Shown here: positions 21,616 through 32,830 of the stretch, in pieces
Layout of the letters: the number at the start of each line of letters is the position of its first letter
Numbering within the stretch: position 1 is the first letter of the stretch
Origin: Ariolimax columbianus
Taxonomy: Eukaryota > Mollusca > Gastropoda > Stylommatophora > Arionidae
Direction of reading: 5' to 3'
Assembly (NCBI GenBank): GCA_036924085.1
Contig: JAVGWX010000019.1
Location: forward strand, 11,704,196-11,768,195
Length of the DNA stretch: 64,000 bases
Translations under genes and position numbers: made by a program
Notes under the pieces: model-generated
The model's database searches: none
What the model saw: only the letters and a program-made list of their open reading frames with translations
What the model was told of the DNA's origin: nothing

Positions 21616-21799
21616 CATGTTGCTACTGAGTTTATTTCCACTTGCAGATATCCATGGTGAGAGTTTATAGAACTGAGGAACAAAGGACTCGTGCCCTTGC
21701 CGTGGTCATACACTATGCAGTCTTGTTTTTGTATTTGACCATGATAATCACTTACAGCAGAGCCATCTAGAGCTGACTAAAACCTTATTCTTCATCCAA

Positions 21800-21975
21800 G
21801 CAGCGGCTCTGAAAACAGGCTGCACTAGGGCAGAGAGCATAGATATGACCGTTGGAAGTTAACCTAGTACCCACAAAGCCAGCTAAAACCCGATGTGTCG
21901 TGCCAAAGGGCCCAGATATTGCAGTCTCGCAGTAAATTAGGACAGCTCATCACATTGGTATTCTCATGAGGAACG
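21800..21975 (+). mobile_element. SINE1 copy, 3' part, degraded
   Basis: Recognisable blocks are ACAGGCTGCACTAGGGCAGA, AACCCGATGTGTCGTGCCAA and GATATTGCAGTCTCGCAGTA. These line up with AACAGGCTGCAGCAGGGCAG, GTCGGATGTGGGACCGAAAG and ATATCGCAGTAAAGC of the 42.4 kb copy. The (GAA)n tail is absent, and a 32-bp array begins immediately downstream. Confidence 0.65.
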
Positions 21976-21977
21976 TC

Positions 21978-22215
21978 GAAAATGAAAACTTATAACCGAC
22001 TTGTGAGCAGAAAATGAAGAGTTATAACCGACTTGTGAGCAGAAAATGAAAACTTATAACCGACTTGGAAGCAGAAAATGAAAACTTATAACCGACTTGT
22101 GAGCAGAAAATGAAAACTTATAACCGACTTGGAAGCAGAAAATGAAAACTTATAACCGACTTGTGAGCAGAAAATGAAAACTTATAACCGACTTGGAAGC
22201 AGAAAATTAAGACTT
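21978..22215 (+). repeat. 32-bp minisatellite, about 7.5 copies
   Basis: The unit contains AAAATGAAAACTTATAACCG followed by ACTTGTGAGCAG or ACTTGGAAGCAG; the two forms alternate. It starts directly after a SINE1 relic. Confidence 0.94.
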
Positions 22216-23240
22216 ATAACTTAGAAGAACTCGACATAATAGTTCAGGACTGAAAAAGGAGGAGAGCATTCTGTGTAACTATATGTTTCAAGGCATGTTG
22301 TAGAACTATCATCTGAGGCGTCTGCATTGCTGAGGAACACCGGGTATACGAGGCGCGGAGAAATCATACAGTGCGAAATGACAAAACAACTGATACGTAG
22401 ATGTTCAGCTGTGACGTGAAAGGCTACATATGTGGAATGAGTGTTTATCCCAGAATTGAACTATACAGTCACCATCGAACTCACCGGTCAGGTGCAAAAC
22501 AACATGTCTGACTTGTGATTTCGTCGCTTGTGATGGACGGTTATTATTATGTTCTAATGGCAGGAAGATGGTCACATGATTGTGACTTATTTGTTGCGCA
22601 TTTTGGGTTAGCAGTTGTTGTTGTGGATGCCACTCGGGATGAGTTTATTTCAAAACTTGATGACGTTTTTTGGCAGTTTACAGTGGCTCTACATGACGAA
22701 TCGTACTTGATAAGGTGTATCAATGTGGTTTCGACTGCAGTGCATAGTAATGTTTATCAGTAATTTCCCAACTATGAAGATTAATGAGTCGATCCCTACA
22801 TCATTGACAAGAATACTGACACCCCGATCTGCATGCTTGTTCTGTAAACGTGTTGATGGCGTAGTCGTTAGAACGCAGATGATTTAAATCTTCGTTCTTT
22901 ACCCTTACTTAGGGAATGTTTGATTAAAAGATGTATAACCTATTTCTAAATCAGTTTTCGTATCTACTCTTTGCTGTCTGTTTCACACTTATCCTTATTC
23001 AAGGCACACGAGGAAAATGTTCGTTTGAAAGTACATGTCTGAGAAATTACATTAGCAAACCTAGAGAAATGAAATGGTATGATAAATATCGGCGTCATAA
23101 CACATATATATTATATGAACTGTTACTTGTACCGAATAAAAAGCACAATATAGATATGAGAATCACGCAAATTCAAACCAATCAGAAACCATTGTGCGTA
23201 TATAACAAAATTACAAAGTTACACATGCACAAGACAGACC
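22216..23240. other. Intergenic DNA with an unassigned ORF and a tRNA-like A box
   Basis: The ORF at 22515-22763 (+, 82 codons) contains DEFISKLDDVFWQFTVALHD. I do not recognise a family. At about 22855-22880 the sequence TGGCGTAGTCGTTAGAACGC resembles a tRNA A box. The ORF from 22931 is AT-rich at its start and runs into the SINE-derived array at its end, so it is probably not a gene. Confidence 0.35.
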
Positions 23241-23261
23241 GTATTGCAGTTATTCTATCTT

Positions 23262-23918
23262 TTTCGTTCTTTCTCAATCTCCCGCTTCCAAGCACTGAAC
23301 GTCATCAATGTTCTGCTACCAAGCCCTGGACGTTCTCAATCTCCCTCTACCAATCCCCGAACGTTCTCAATCTCCCTCTACCAAGTCCTGATCGTTGTAA
23401 ATGTCACTATACCAAGTCATGTACGTTCTCAATCTCCCTCTACCAAGCCCTGAACGCCCTAAATCTCCCTCTACCAAGTCCTGAACGTCCTAAATCTCCC
23501 TATTCCAAACCCTGAACGTTCTCAATCTCCCTCTACCAAGTCCTGAACGTTCTCAATCTCTCTGCCACGTCATGGACGTTCTCAATCTCTCTTTACCAAG
23601 TCCTAAACGTACTCAATCTCCCTCTACCAAGCCCTGAACGCCCACGATCTCCCGCTTTCAAACCTTGAATGTTCCCAATCTTTCTCTATCGAGCCCGAAT
23701 GTTCACAATCTCCCTCTACCAAGCCCTGAACGCCCTCAATCTCCCTCTTCCAAACACTGAACGTCCTCGATCTCCCGCTTCCAAACCTTTAATGTTGCCA
23801 ATCTTTCTCTATCAAGCCCCGAATGTTCACAATCTCCCTCTACCAAGCCCTGGACGTTCTCAATGTCCCTCTACCAAGCCCTGAAAGTTCACAGTCTACC
23901 TCTACCAACTCTTGAAAA
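23262..23918 (+). repeat. 31-bp minisatellite built from the SINE1 3' end, about 20 units
   Basis: The unit is GTTCTCAATCTCCCTCTACC followed by AAGTCCTGAAC. The same sequence occurs once, immediately inside the GAA tail, in SINE1 copies on the minus strand (CGTTCTCAATCTCCCGCTAC at 14470; CGTTCTCAATCTCCCACTTC at 49282). The array therefore appears to be an amplification of the SINE1 3' end. Units are diverged (CCC or CCT; TACC or TTCC). The ORFs through it (Leu/Ser/Pro-rich) are repeat artefacts. Confidence 0.9.
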
Positions 23919-23919
23919 T

Positions 23920-24730
23920 GGCGTTGCAAATAGAAGGATGTCGCAGTTCAAAAAATGAGATAACAGAAATCCTAGCACAACACCTGCTTTGACAGACAGA
24001 ACCGTCACAGGTATCCCGGAAATGGAAACGCTCTACCTCTGTACCGCTTCACAAGACTTGAAATTGTTCAAGAAATAACTTTGAAATAACACATTTATTG
24101 TCCATCATCTTCTGCCTAATGTCAAGGTCAGGTGATGTGACGTTCATCCATCACATGGGATGAAGACCACTTTCTCTATTCAGCCGTGTGGACAATCTCT
24201 GTTCTTCCTGTGTCAGTTGAAATGGGTGACTTGCGCGGTGGTTTGGAATAATGTGAAGGAGCAACTGTACCTTTTGTAAACCTCACTCTTTCGTCCTGAA
24301 CTACCTTTGGCCAGTGGCAAGACATTATCGAGTGGACTGGAGATGGCTGCTTGGTTTGTTATTGATCCAGCGGCCAATGGGCTCCTTCCCTTTGGCCCAA
24401 GTACTGGACATATGCCAGGCTGCAGATTTTTCCTCAGGGTTTACTCCTGGAGCCGTTCCCTTACACATGTGTCCTGCAAGGTGTACCATCCTGACCATGC
24501 CCTTCCCCCGTCCCCCGTGTCACGCCTACACAGTGCACCGCGCATAATTCGTTTAACAGGATATTGGCCAATAAAGGGGAAAGGGGAACTGCAATGCATT
24601 TTCTAGGGAGGGCGGATAAGCTTTGTGCTATATCCATTTCTTACTATGCTCAGGGTTTAAGAGCAACAGTAACCTGTTATCAGATGAAATCATCAAGAGT
24701 GAAGATATAAGTACTGGTAGCTCATACAAC
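23920..24730. other. Intergenic DNA
   Basis: A GC-richer stretch lies at about 24340-24600, with overlapping short ORFs of 77 and 99 codons in two frames and no recognisable domain. It could be an unrecognised dispersed repeat. Confidence 0.4.
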
Positions 24731-24739
24731 AGCAGCAGC

Positions 24740-25295
24740 AACAAGAAAAGTAGATAACTGCATGTGGACAAACTGATATTATACTCAGCTCATTCATTAA
24801 AAGGAACAATAACAGTAGTTAACTGCATGTGAACAAACTGATATTATACTCAGGTCATTCATTAACAATAACAGTAGATAACTGCATGTGGACAAACTGA
24901 TATTATACTCAGCTCATTCATTCAAAGAAACAATAACAGTAGTTAACTGCATGTGAACAAACTGATATTATACTCAGGTCATTCATTAACAAGAACAGTA
25001 GATAACTGCATGTGGACAAACTGATATTATACTCAGGTCATTCATTAACAAGAACTGTGTATAACTGCATGTGAACAAACTGATATTATACTCAGCTCAT
25101 TCATTAACAAGAACAAGAACAGTAGTTAACTGCATGTGAACAAACTGATATTATACTCAGTTCATTCATTAACAAGAACAGTAGTTAACTGCATGTGGAC
25201 AAACTGATATTATACTCAGTTCATTCATTAACAAGAACAGTAGATAACTGCATGTGAACAAACTAATATTATACTCAGCTCATTCATTAACAACC
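24740..25295 (+). repeat. 59-65 bp tandem repeat, about 9 copies
   Basis: The unit contains AACTGCATGTGGACAAACTG followed by ATATTATACTCAGCTCATTC and a variable AACAATAACAGTAG spacer, which accounts for the variable period. Two alternating unit types differ at GTGGAC/GTGAAC and CAGCTC/CAGGTC. Confidence 0.93.
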
Positions 25296-26880
25296 ACAAT
25301 AACAGCGGCAACACCAACAACAATTTGCACACTAGATAACTCCCTGTTAACTGCTATTCTCACTGCGGTCTCAGTTTACAACAACAACAACAACAACAAC
25401 AACAACATCAACAACATCCACGCTACATAGCTCCCTATGGACAACTGATACGTTCACTGCGGGCTCAGCTGATACGCGAGCGAATTTAAGAAACTAATGT
25501 AAAGCTGGACTAGTTTAAATTGTGTGTTAAAAGGTGAGTACAACCTAAATAGACACCTCTGGTGTAATGGTAATCGGAATACGATTTTTTATTAACATCG
25601 CTTAGCGATGATTGTACAAGTCATTTAGATAAACGAGGTGAAACAATTGATATTGAATTAGATGAGGAACAAATTAATTTACATGAACATTTTATGGCTG
25701 AAACATGACCAGAGTATGCTGCAATTAATTATCCAACCACTTGCTCTGGATGGAGTATCGCTTACAAAAAAAAACAATGCTAATTAAGAGACAAATATGG
25801 ATTTTCTGTTCGTTCAGTGGAGACGCATATGACTTTGTTGTTGAGATAATGAGGACTATAATTAACATTAATCTATCACTCTGGACGACGAATCTAGGTC
25901 ACGATTTAATTTTGGTTTACTCTAGCAGAATTTACAGAATTCTGAATCCATTTGTTTGCAGAACTATGTCGGTAGCAATGGTTTTTACATGGTAAGGTTG
26001 CTTGCCCCACACACAACGTTATCTAGCCATCATTCACGACATGCCGGGAAGGAAAGAATGGGCCAAGTGTGTTCTGCCCTAGAACTCCTCGCGCGTTTAG
26101 GTGCGTTCGTTGAAGCACAACCATCAGCGCAAGTGCACGACGGAGATATCAATCGCCTGATGTGCAAACAATTCGTACAATCCAGACGGAGTCTCTCCAT
26201 CTCGAATCGACCGTTTACTAATAATGCTTTAGCTACTACCACCAAGATCCGTACCCACGTTTTGCCACTTTAAGCAGTTTAATTTATAAGTCGTACTCAC
26301 ATTGTCCACGGGCGAAAGAGTTCTTGTTCGTTCTTTGCGAACACATATGTTGTTAGTGTCAGCAGTTAGATGACGAGGCATTTGGCTTGCTAACTTAATA
26401 GCATTTGGATGAGGAATTATGGACTTCGCTTACTTTGTATTTTAGACGAATACAAATACTGTTCCCTTTTTCTCAAAGTTAACATTATTTGGACAAATAC
26501 GTAAATGTTATTATTAATTGAAGGGACTGGTGTAATTGTTAATTTAATTTTTTACATTTCGTTTCCACATTATGTTTAATATTCATTTAAATGTTATACA
26601 TAATTTTTAAAAATAGGACAGCCGCGAAATATAAAGTCAGATTAGTTGATACTAATCGTTCATGTTATAAATGTAGTTTTATCTGTATAGTATATCCATT
26701 TATATGACTAGTGTCTTGAATTTTTCATGGATCAAATTTGCTTAGTAACACATATGATTAGCAACTTATAGCATTACATTCATAGAGAAGAAGAAGAGTT
26801 GGGAGGTTTAAAAATAAAGTGTGACGAGTGAGTGTCCAAAAAGTCCAACAACTGTATGAAGTCATGACATCGAAGTAAAT
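25296..26880. other. Intergenic DNA; (CAA)n at 25378-25407; possible RT/RNase H tail on the minus strand
   Basis: A perfect CAA run sits at 25378-25407. At about 26030-26245 the minus strand reads RLRLDCTNCLHIRRLI, then SPSCTCADG, then WPILSFPAC. This is faintly like the RLR-G...C-C terminal region of retrotransposon proteins, but too short to call. Confidence 0.3.
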
Positions 26881-27842
26881 TAATATAAATACGACACTTT
26901 AACAGCATGATTCTAAATACGACCATTCAACAGCATTGTTCTAAATATAACTCTTCAACAACAAGATTCTAAATATGACCCTTTATCATGATACTAAATA
27001 CGACCCTTAACCATGACACTAAATACGACCCTTAACCATGATACCAAATAGGAACCTTCAACAACAAAATTCTAAACACTACCCTTCACTATTACACTAG
27101 CCATGACCCTTTACCAAGATACTAAATACGACCCTTCACCAAGATACTAAATACGACCTTAATTCTAAATATGACACTTCAACAAAAATGACTTTAATAA
27201 CAACCTTTAACAAGAAGATGCTAAATATAACCCTTCAAAAAGATTCTAAATACGACACTTCAACACAATGATTCTAATTTCAACCCATTCAACAACAAAA
27301 TTGTAAATACGACACTTCAATAACATGATTCTTAATACAACCCATTCAACAACAAGATTATAAATACGATCTTTCAGTAACGAGATTCTAAATACGACTC
27401 TTCAACAACCAGATTCTAATTACGACCCTTTAACAACAATATTCAAAATTTCAAAATATGACCCTTTAACAACAAAATTATAAATACGACACTACAACAA
27501 TATGATTCCAAATACGACCCTACAACAATATAATTCAAACTACGACCATTCAACAGCATTATTTGAAATGCAATCCTTCAGAAACATTTTTTTATAAATA
27601 CGACCTTTCAGCAACAAGATTCTAAATACAACCTTTCAACAACATGATTCTAAAAACGACACTTCAACAATAAAATTATAAATATGACACTTCAACAACA
27701 TGATTCTAATTACGACTCCTCAACAACATGATTCTAAATACGAACCTTCAACAACATGATTGTAAATACGACACTTGAACAACATAATTGTATAAACAAC
27801 CTTACAACAACATGATTATAAATACGACACTTGAACATAATG
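26880..27842 (+). repeat. Degenerate minisatellite of about 28-31 bp
   Basis: Imperfect units resemble AACATGATTCTAAATACGAC followed by CCTTCAACA. Over 30 copies occur with variable length and many substitutions. This looks like an old array decaying in place. Confidence 0.9.
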
Positions 27843-28079
27843 ATGTTATCTAAAGGTCTTCAGCATTATGAAATTATATAAGAGTATTCTAGACATTGCT
27901 GTTAAATGAGTTTTATCTGCACATGTTTTGTAAAGGCCCTAAAAACAACAGACTAATTAAGGCATCTCAACAATATGATGTGCTCAATGCATCTCAAGAC
28001 GTTGAGGGTAATTAAGGCGCGTTCCAATCGCCATGCCTCGTTAAATTATTGATACCAGTTTTATGTTATCAGTGTCGGA

Positions 28080-28458
28080 CATGATCCGTAGCCGAAGATC
28101 TAGCACAGTGAGTGAGCCGCCGGCGCCTCATAGGTGGCTGTTTGCCACATCGTCGGCGAATCAGATCTGACAGACCCTATTCCGATTCCAAGCGAGGGCC
28201 TGTACACAGTCTGCACTAGTTCAGTCTGGCTAAAAGAAATGGCACCGCAGTTGGAAGGTCTGCCTAAGAGAAACAGGGCCGCAGTTGTAAGGTCTGGCTA
28301 AGAGAAATAGGGCCGCAGTTGGCAGACAAACCTGGCACCTAAAATAATCAGCAGATGCTGGAAGTGTCAGGTAAAAAAGCGCAGATATCGCAGCTTCGCT
28401 GTAAACTACGACAGAATGTCACAACGTCCTTTCTTGGACGAACGCTGAAGAAGAAGAC
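28080..28458 (+). mobile_element. SINE1 copy with an internal 34-bp triplication
   Basis: The 3' part reads AGCGCAGATATCGCAGCTTC, TGTAAACTACGACAGAATGT and GGACGAACGCTGAAGAAGAA, the SINE1 terminus. Inside it, a unit with GTCTGGCTAAGAGAAATAGG and GCCGCAGTTG repeats three times at about 34-bp spacing (28226-28325). The 5' part from about 28080 is diverged, and the head limit is uncertain. Confidence 0.75.
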
Positions 28459-28537
28459 CATATTATTTCATACGATGCACTGAAACAAACAATGAAATTA
28501 AATGCACAAAACAAACTCGTTATATTTATTAGTGTAC

Positions 28538-28622
28538 AGACACACACACACACACACACACTCACACTCACACGCGCATACACATACACTCACACACGCA
28601 TACACACACACATATACATATA
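28538..28622 (+). repeat. (CA)n microsatellite with interruptions
   Basis: ACAC runs with CT and CG interruptions lead into an ATACATATA stretch. Confidence 0.95.
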
Positions 28623-28689
28623 TACATATACGAAGTAACTTCAAAACGTCCCCGGAGTTAGTAGATTGTGTAGAAATAAGTTAAAAAAG

Positions 28690-30110
28690 AATTATCTACA
28701 CTACATTTCTTTCAAAGTAGTTCCCTTCGGCAACTACATATTTTTACCAACGTGCATACAGCTGCTGGAAACATTCGTGGCACCCATTCTTTGACACCTC
28801 TCTCAGCTGTCTTGTCCCTCCATTCTTTGACACCTCTCTCATCTGCCTTGTCTCCCCATTCTTTGACACCTCTCTCATCTGTCTTGTCTCCCCATTCTTT
28901 GACACCTCTCTCATCTGCCTTGTCTCCCCATTCTTTGACACCTCTCTCATCTGCCTTGTCTCCCCATTCTTTGACACCTCTATCAGCTGTCTTGTCTCCC
29001 CATTCTTTGACACCTCTATCATCTGCCTTGTCTCCCATTCTTTGACACCTCTATCAGCTGTCTTGTCTCCCCATTCTTTGACACCTCTATCAGCTGTCTT
29101 GTCTCTCCATTCTTTGACACTTCTCTCATCTGCCTTGTCGCATTGGTGATAACGTCCTCAGCATCCTTGACTCGCTGTCCTTTCAGTGCCGATTTCAGTC
29201 CAGCGAAACAGAAAAGATCCGCCGGTGCCAGGTCGGGAGAATATGGAGGATGTTCCAAGATAATCATATTGTGATCTGCGAGGTATTGTTTCACCAGTAG
29301 GGATCGATGAGTTGGTGTTTTGTCATGTAGCATAATCCAAATGCTTGGTCTCCATTTATCTCTTTGACGACGGAGGATATCAACATAGGTTACCTTGTTA
29401 ACCGTTAGGCCTTCAGCAATGAAATCATGATAGACATTACACTGGGAATAACAATAATATTCCAACAACACTTTGCTTTTGCTTTTGTCAAAACGAAATT
29501 TCTGTATCCGAACAGATATGGGAGATTTCCATTCAAAGGACTGACGTTCTGAGAATCGTGCACAAAAAAAAAACAATACACACACCAGGTCTCATCTCCT
29601 GTGATTATGTTGTTGAGAAAATTGGTATCTTGATCAGCCATTTTGATTAGGTCTCCTGCCATGGTTGATCTCGTTTCTTTCTGTTTAGGAGATAACATTT
29701 TTGGAACTATGTGTTGACAAATTCGGTGCATGTGCAGTTGATTGTGGAGAATAAGGTGGCAAATTCCAACTGATATTCCAACTTCTGAGGCTATTTTCTC
29801 GACACTGTCTTCTGTCAGCACACATACCGTTTCGAACACGCTCAATGTTTTCATTGTTGATTGAGGTTGACTGTCGTCCACTACGTGCATCATCATCGAC
29901 ACTAAGACAACCCTCACAGAAACGCTTGTGCCACTCAAATACTTGCCATTTCTTCATTCCGGAACGACCATATACTATGTTAAGCAATGTTTGTCTCTGA
30001 GGCTGACTTCCCAAGCACAACAACATAATTTGAGATTTGCACGTATTTCAATCAAGAACATTTTCAACTCCGAAAATGCATCGAGCACAACACACAAACA
30101 ACAATATATA
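28690..30110 (-). mobile_element. Mariner transposon relic, DD34D transposase pseudogene
   Basis: This is a minus-strand mariner transposase. The N-terminal helix-turn-helix (VFEWHKRFCEGCLSVDDDAR, about 29885-29945) is followed by VPKMLSPKQKETRSTM and ITGDETW, the first catalytic Asp. The second Asp lies in WIMLHD and the third in YSPDLAPAD, with 34 residues between the last two. This DD34D spacing defines mariner. ALKGQR follows, then the C-terminal region, expanded by a 36-bp in-frame repeat, and ECFQQLYARW. A TAA then comes where the last about 15 residues (KYVVAEGNYFE) would continue. At least three frameshifts break it: at about 29930, 29560 and 29034. Clear terminal inverted repeats were not found. 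Confidence 0.9.
28783..29140 (-). repeat. 36-bp minisatellite inside the mariner transposase C-terminus, 10 copies
   Basis: Ten TTCTTTGACAC anchors occur at 36-bp spacing. On the minus strand each unit encodes 12 residues, REVSKNGETRQM or IEVSKNGETRQL. The motif corresponds to one normal segment of the transposase between the TRQ and ECFQQ blocks, so it is a tandem amplification of coding sequence. A single missing C at about 29034 shifts the frame in the middle of the array; elsewhere the unit length keeps the frame. Confidence 0.93.
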
Positions 30111-30182
30111 ACTTCTGTTCGAGAGTACATGGGAAGGTCACGTCTGCCATGTCATTTCGTCAAGATCACTACCAACTTATAA

Positions 30183-30548
30183 ATATATATATAAACACGA
30201 GTCGACTATTCCAGTAACTGTTTTAACCTACCTGGTACATATATATATAAACACGAGTCGACTATTCCAGTAACTGTTTTAACCTACCTCGTACATATAT
30301 ATATAAACAAGAGTCGACTATTCCAGTAACTGTTTTAACCTACCTCGTACATATATATATAAACAAGAGTCGACTATTCCAGTAACTGTTTTAACCTACC
30401 TCGTACATATATATATAAACAAGAGTCGACTATTCCAGTAACTGTTTTAACCTACCTCGTACATATATATATATAAACAAGAGTCGACTATTCCAGTAAC
30501 TGTTTTAACCTACCTCGTACATATATATATAAATATAAATATAAATAT
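30183..30548 (+). repeat. 56-bp tandem repeat, six copies
   Basis: GTCGAC occurs at 30201, 30257, 30313, 30369, 30425 and 30483, giving 56-bp spacing with one 58-bp unit caused by an extra TA. The unit is TATATATAAACAAGAGTCGA then CTATTCCAGTAACTGTTTTA and ACCTACCTCGTACA. Homogeneity is high, so the array is young or recently homogenised. It ends in an AAATAT-type run. Confidence 0.96.
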
Positions 30549-30839
30549 AAATATCCCCTAACATCGCCCATATTATCCTCGGCGTCACGATGGCATTAAG
30601 GCCGTACGCAAGGAAGCCAACACTATTCTGAATGTGACCCGATCTTGTGAAGTGTTAAACCTGTGCAGGCTTAGGTTTTGGGTCAGTCCATCTCGACATC
30701 GCATAGGTTGGCAAACCCTTGACATGTACATGCATAAAGCCACCAAAACGCTGTTCTACTAGTCCCCGTATTGTCAGGCTTGTGTACTACATGTCCAGCA
30801 TATTGATGTGTCAGTGATATACGTGCTTCTACAACGTTC

Positions 30840-31340
30840 TGAAACAATGTTTGATGTCGAATTTATTTCTTAGTTGTTGATCCTATTCCTTATCGAGTAT
30901 TTTATTCCCATCGTTCCATTGCTCTCTGAGTTACTCCAAGCTTCTCGTCTTCTGTATAGCGCAGGCTCCAGACTTCGTAAATCATTTCTCGAAATGGCCG
31001 AATGACAATGGAATTACACATGTGTGCTCTTGTCGTGGTCTCTTTCATCTCTTGAAGTGTTGGCCTTATGGTGTTGAGGGAATGCCAAGTTTCTTTTTGT
31101 CGGATAGAAATATTATGGTAAATTGTGTGGGTGGCATTCATCTCTTGGTTTGGCCAGATATAGGAGTTGAAATGTTCGATGATTTCTTCTCCTAGTTTGA
31201 TGCCCTGCTTTGGGCAGTAGTAGTTTTGGATGTGTGGTGTTTTACATTTATTTATCTTCAGACCAGCAGCTCCAGTGACCCAATTTAGGTCGCGTAAGGG
31301 TTTGGCTTCTCCAATATTATAACTGATAAGCACGACATCG
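30840..31340 (-). mobile_element. RTE-like RT C-terminal relic
   Basis: The minus strand reads AAGLKINKCKTPHIQNYY, GIKLGEEIIEHFNSYIW and NQEMNATHTIYHNISIRQ, then WHSLNTI and TQRAMERWE. The pattern (GLKIN-KT, YLG-EMN, then an RR--AW-F-like helix, then THRALER) is typical of a family of animal RTE-like elements. The C-terminal part below 30900 is broken. The plus-strand relic at 57.95 kb belongs to a related family. Confidence 0.75.
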
Positions 31341-31539
31341 ACAATGGGCGAAGCAACTCGCTATCTATATTTACGCCTCTGTCGATCCAATTGATTATTA
31401 CGGCGTTTATGACATATTTACCGACTTGCCCCTGTACTTCCTAAAGATTTATTCTTCAGTGGCTATTATATTGCTTCCGGTCCCAACTTAATCTCCGACA
31501 AGATATTTCATTGACTATTGAAGTCCAGTGGGTAACATA

Positions 31540-31812
31540 CTATATTTTTGACATATCGTGAACATTGTAGTGGAGTGCAAGAGAGTCTGCCCAATGCGTT
31601 GATGGCCTTCCCCGCGGTCTTTTTTCGACTCGGAGATAGCAGACTAATTTTGACATGCTCCAACGTTGATACTTTCTTCTGATCAACCGATGGTATGCCT
31701 CGATTGCGTCAACAACTTCAACAATCACCAATGACAAGTACCGAAAGTTGAAATTGTGGAACAGTTTGGATAGGCCACGAAATCGAATGTGATAATCTAC
31801 AAATAGGGCCAA
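31540..31812 (-). pseudogene. Possible RT C-terminal fragment (RPRGRP-WAD motif)
   Basis: A 90-codon minus-strand frame contains IEAYHRLIRRKYQRWSMSKL and VEKRPRGRPSTHWADSL. The RGRP-x-W block is common at the C-terminus of RTE-like RTs, but little else supports it. Confidence 0.35.
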
Positions 31813-31819
31813 TACAAAA

Positions 31820-32190
31820 AAGATGATCTGACCAAGGAGTTTTAAGCAATGCAGATTGAAAAATCAAATAGAACAAAACTTACGAATTGGCGCACTTACA
31901 AAATCCGAAGCACCATATTTGACCCAAGGGAGGAAACCTAAGCTCCACAAAAACGATTCACATGAATTGTACACACAAAACGTTATTTGGCCACGCGATG
32001 GACTGGTGTAAAACAATGAAATTAATCTCTACAAAACATGAAAAGTTACATTGAGGCGATGAACAAGAACAGTAACAAACGTCAATAGATATTTACCACA
32101 ATACAATTAGTCGTTTTAAAATGGTGTGTTGTTTCCATTTTTCTAATTCTTGATTAAGGTTAAACATATCGAAATAGTATCACGACATAT
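31820..32190. other. AT-rich DNA before the rDNA locus
   Basis: Nothing was recognised. Composition changes sharply to GC-rich at about 32210. Confidence 0.5.
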
Positions 32191-32209
32191 GAATAACATC
32201 TATCTGGGG

Positions 32210-32830
32210 TAGTTGTCTCGCCGCGGCGACTCAATTTCAACCAGTGTTCGTAAAGCGATCTCAGTCCCGCCAGGCGGAGCGATAGCGCGGGCTTGCGGAA
32301 AACGCTCGCCTGCCTTTCCCCGTAGTGCGAATTGGGTGCGGTTTGTGGTAGTGGCTCCTCCACCGAGGTGCGCTAGTCTGGTCCGTATCAGGAAACGTGG
32401 TCCGTCCGTGGTGATTTATCTAAGGCTTATAGCAGAGCTCGACAGTACGTCTCGCTGGTGGTCCGACTCTCGCAAAGAGCTTGTGACCGGCAAATGGAAA
32501 GCAGGAATCGTTGCCTCGAGGCCCTGCGTTCTCCCTACGGAGAAGAAGGGCAGGCCAAATTGTGTCTCTAGTCCCAGTGAAATTCGTCGCCGAGGTCGTT
32601 GGGATCCGTTCTGCACAGAGCGCTGCCATCCCTCCTCGAGCGAGCCCGGTCGGTCGGTCGTCTGGTGCGTGTGGGAGGCCCCTGTCAGGCGGTCCTAGGT
32701 CGACGGAGTGAGGGACGGGTGGAACAAACCGTCCGTCCCGTCAGTCGGTCCCTGCGGCCGTCGTCCCAGCGAGGCTTTTTACACACTCTTCCTCCGCCGA
32801 CCGGTGTGTGCTGTACGTACGTCTCCGACA
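32210..32830 (+). other. Probable 5' external transcribed spacer of rDNA
   Basis: A GC-rich block of about 620 bp lies directly upstream of the 18S start, in sharp contrast to the AT-rich neighbourhood. Its position and composition fit the 3' part of a 5' ETS. Overlapping ORFs in it (161 and 119 codons) run into 18S and are not genes. No promoter could be identified. Confidence 0.65.

Noticed and set aside
22931..23515. 194-codon ORF starting with a hydrophobic stretch like a signal peptide
   Set aside because: The second half is the SINE1-derived 31-bp array and the first half has no family match. It is most likely a chance ORF, although a small secreted peptide cannot be excluded.
30183..30548. 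CRISPR-like array of 56-bp period
   Set aside because: The whole 56 bp is repeated, so there are no variable spacers.
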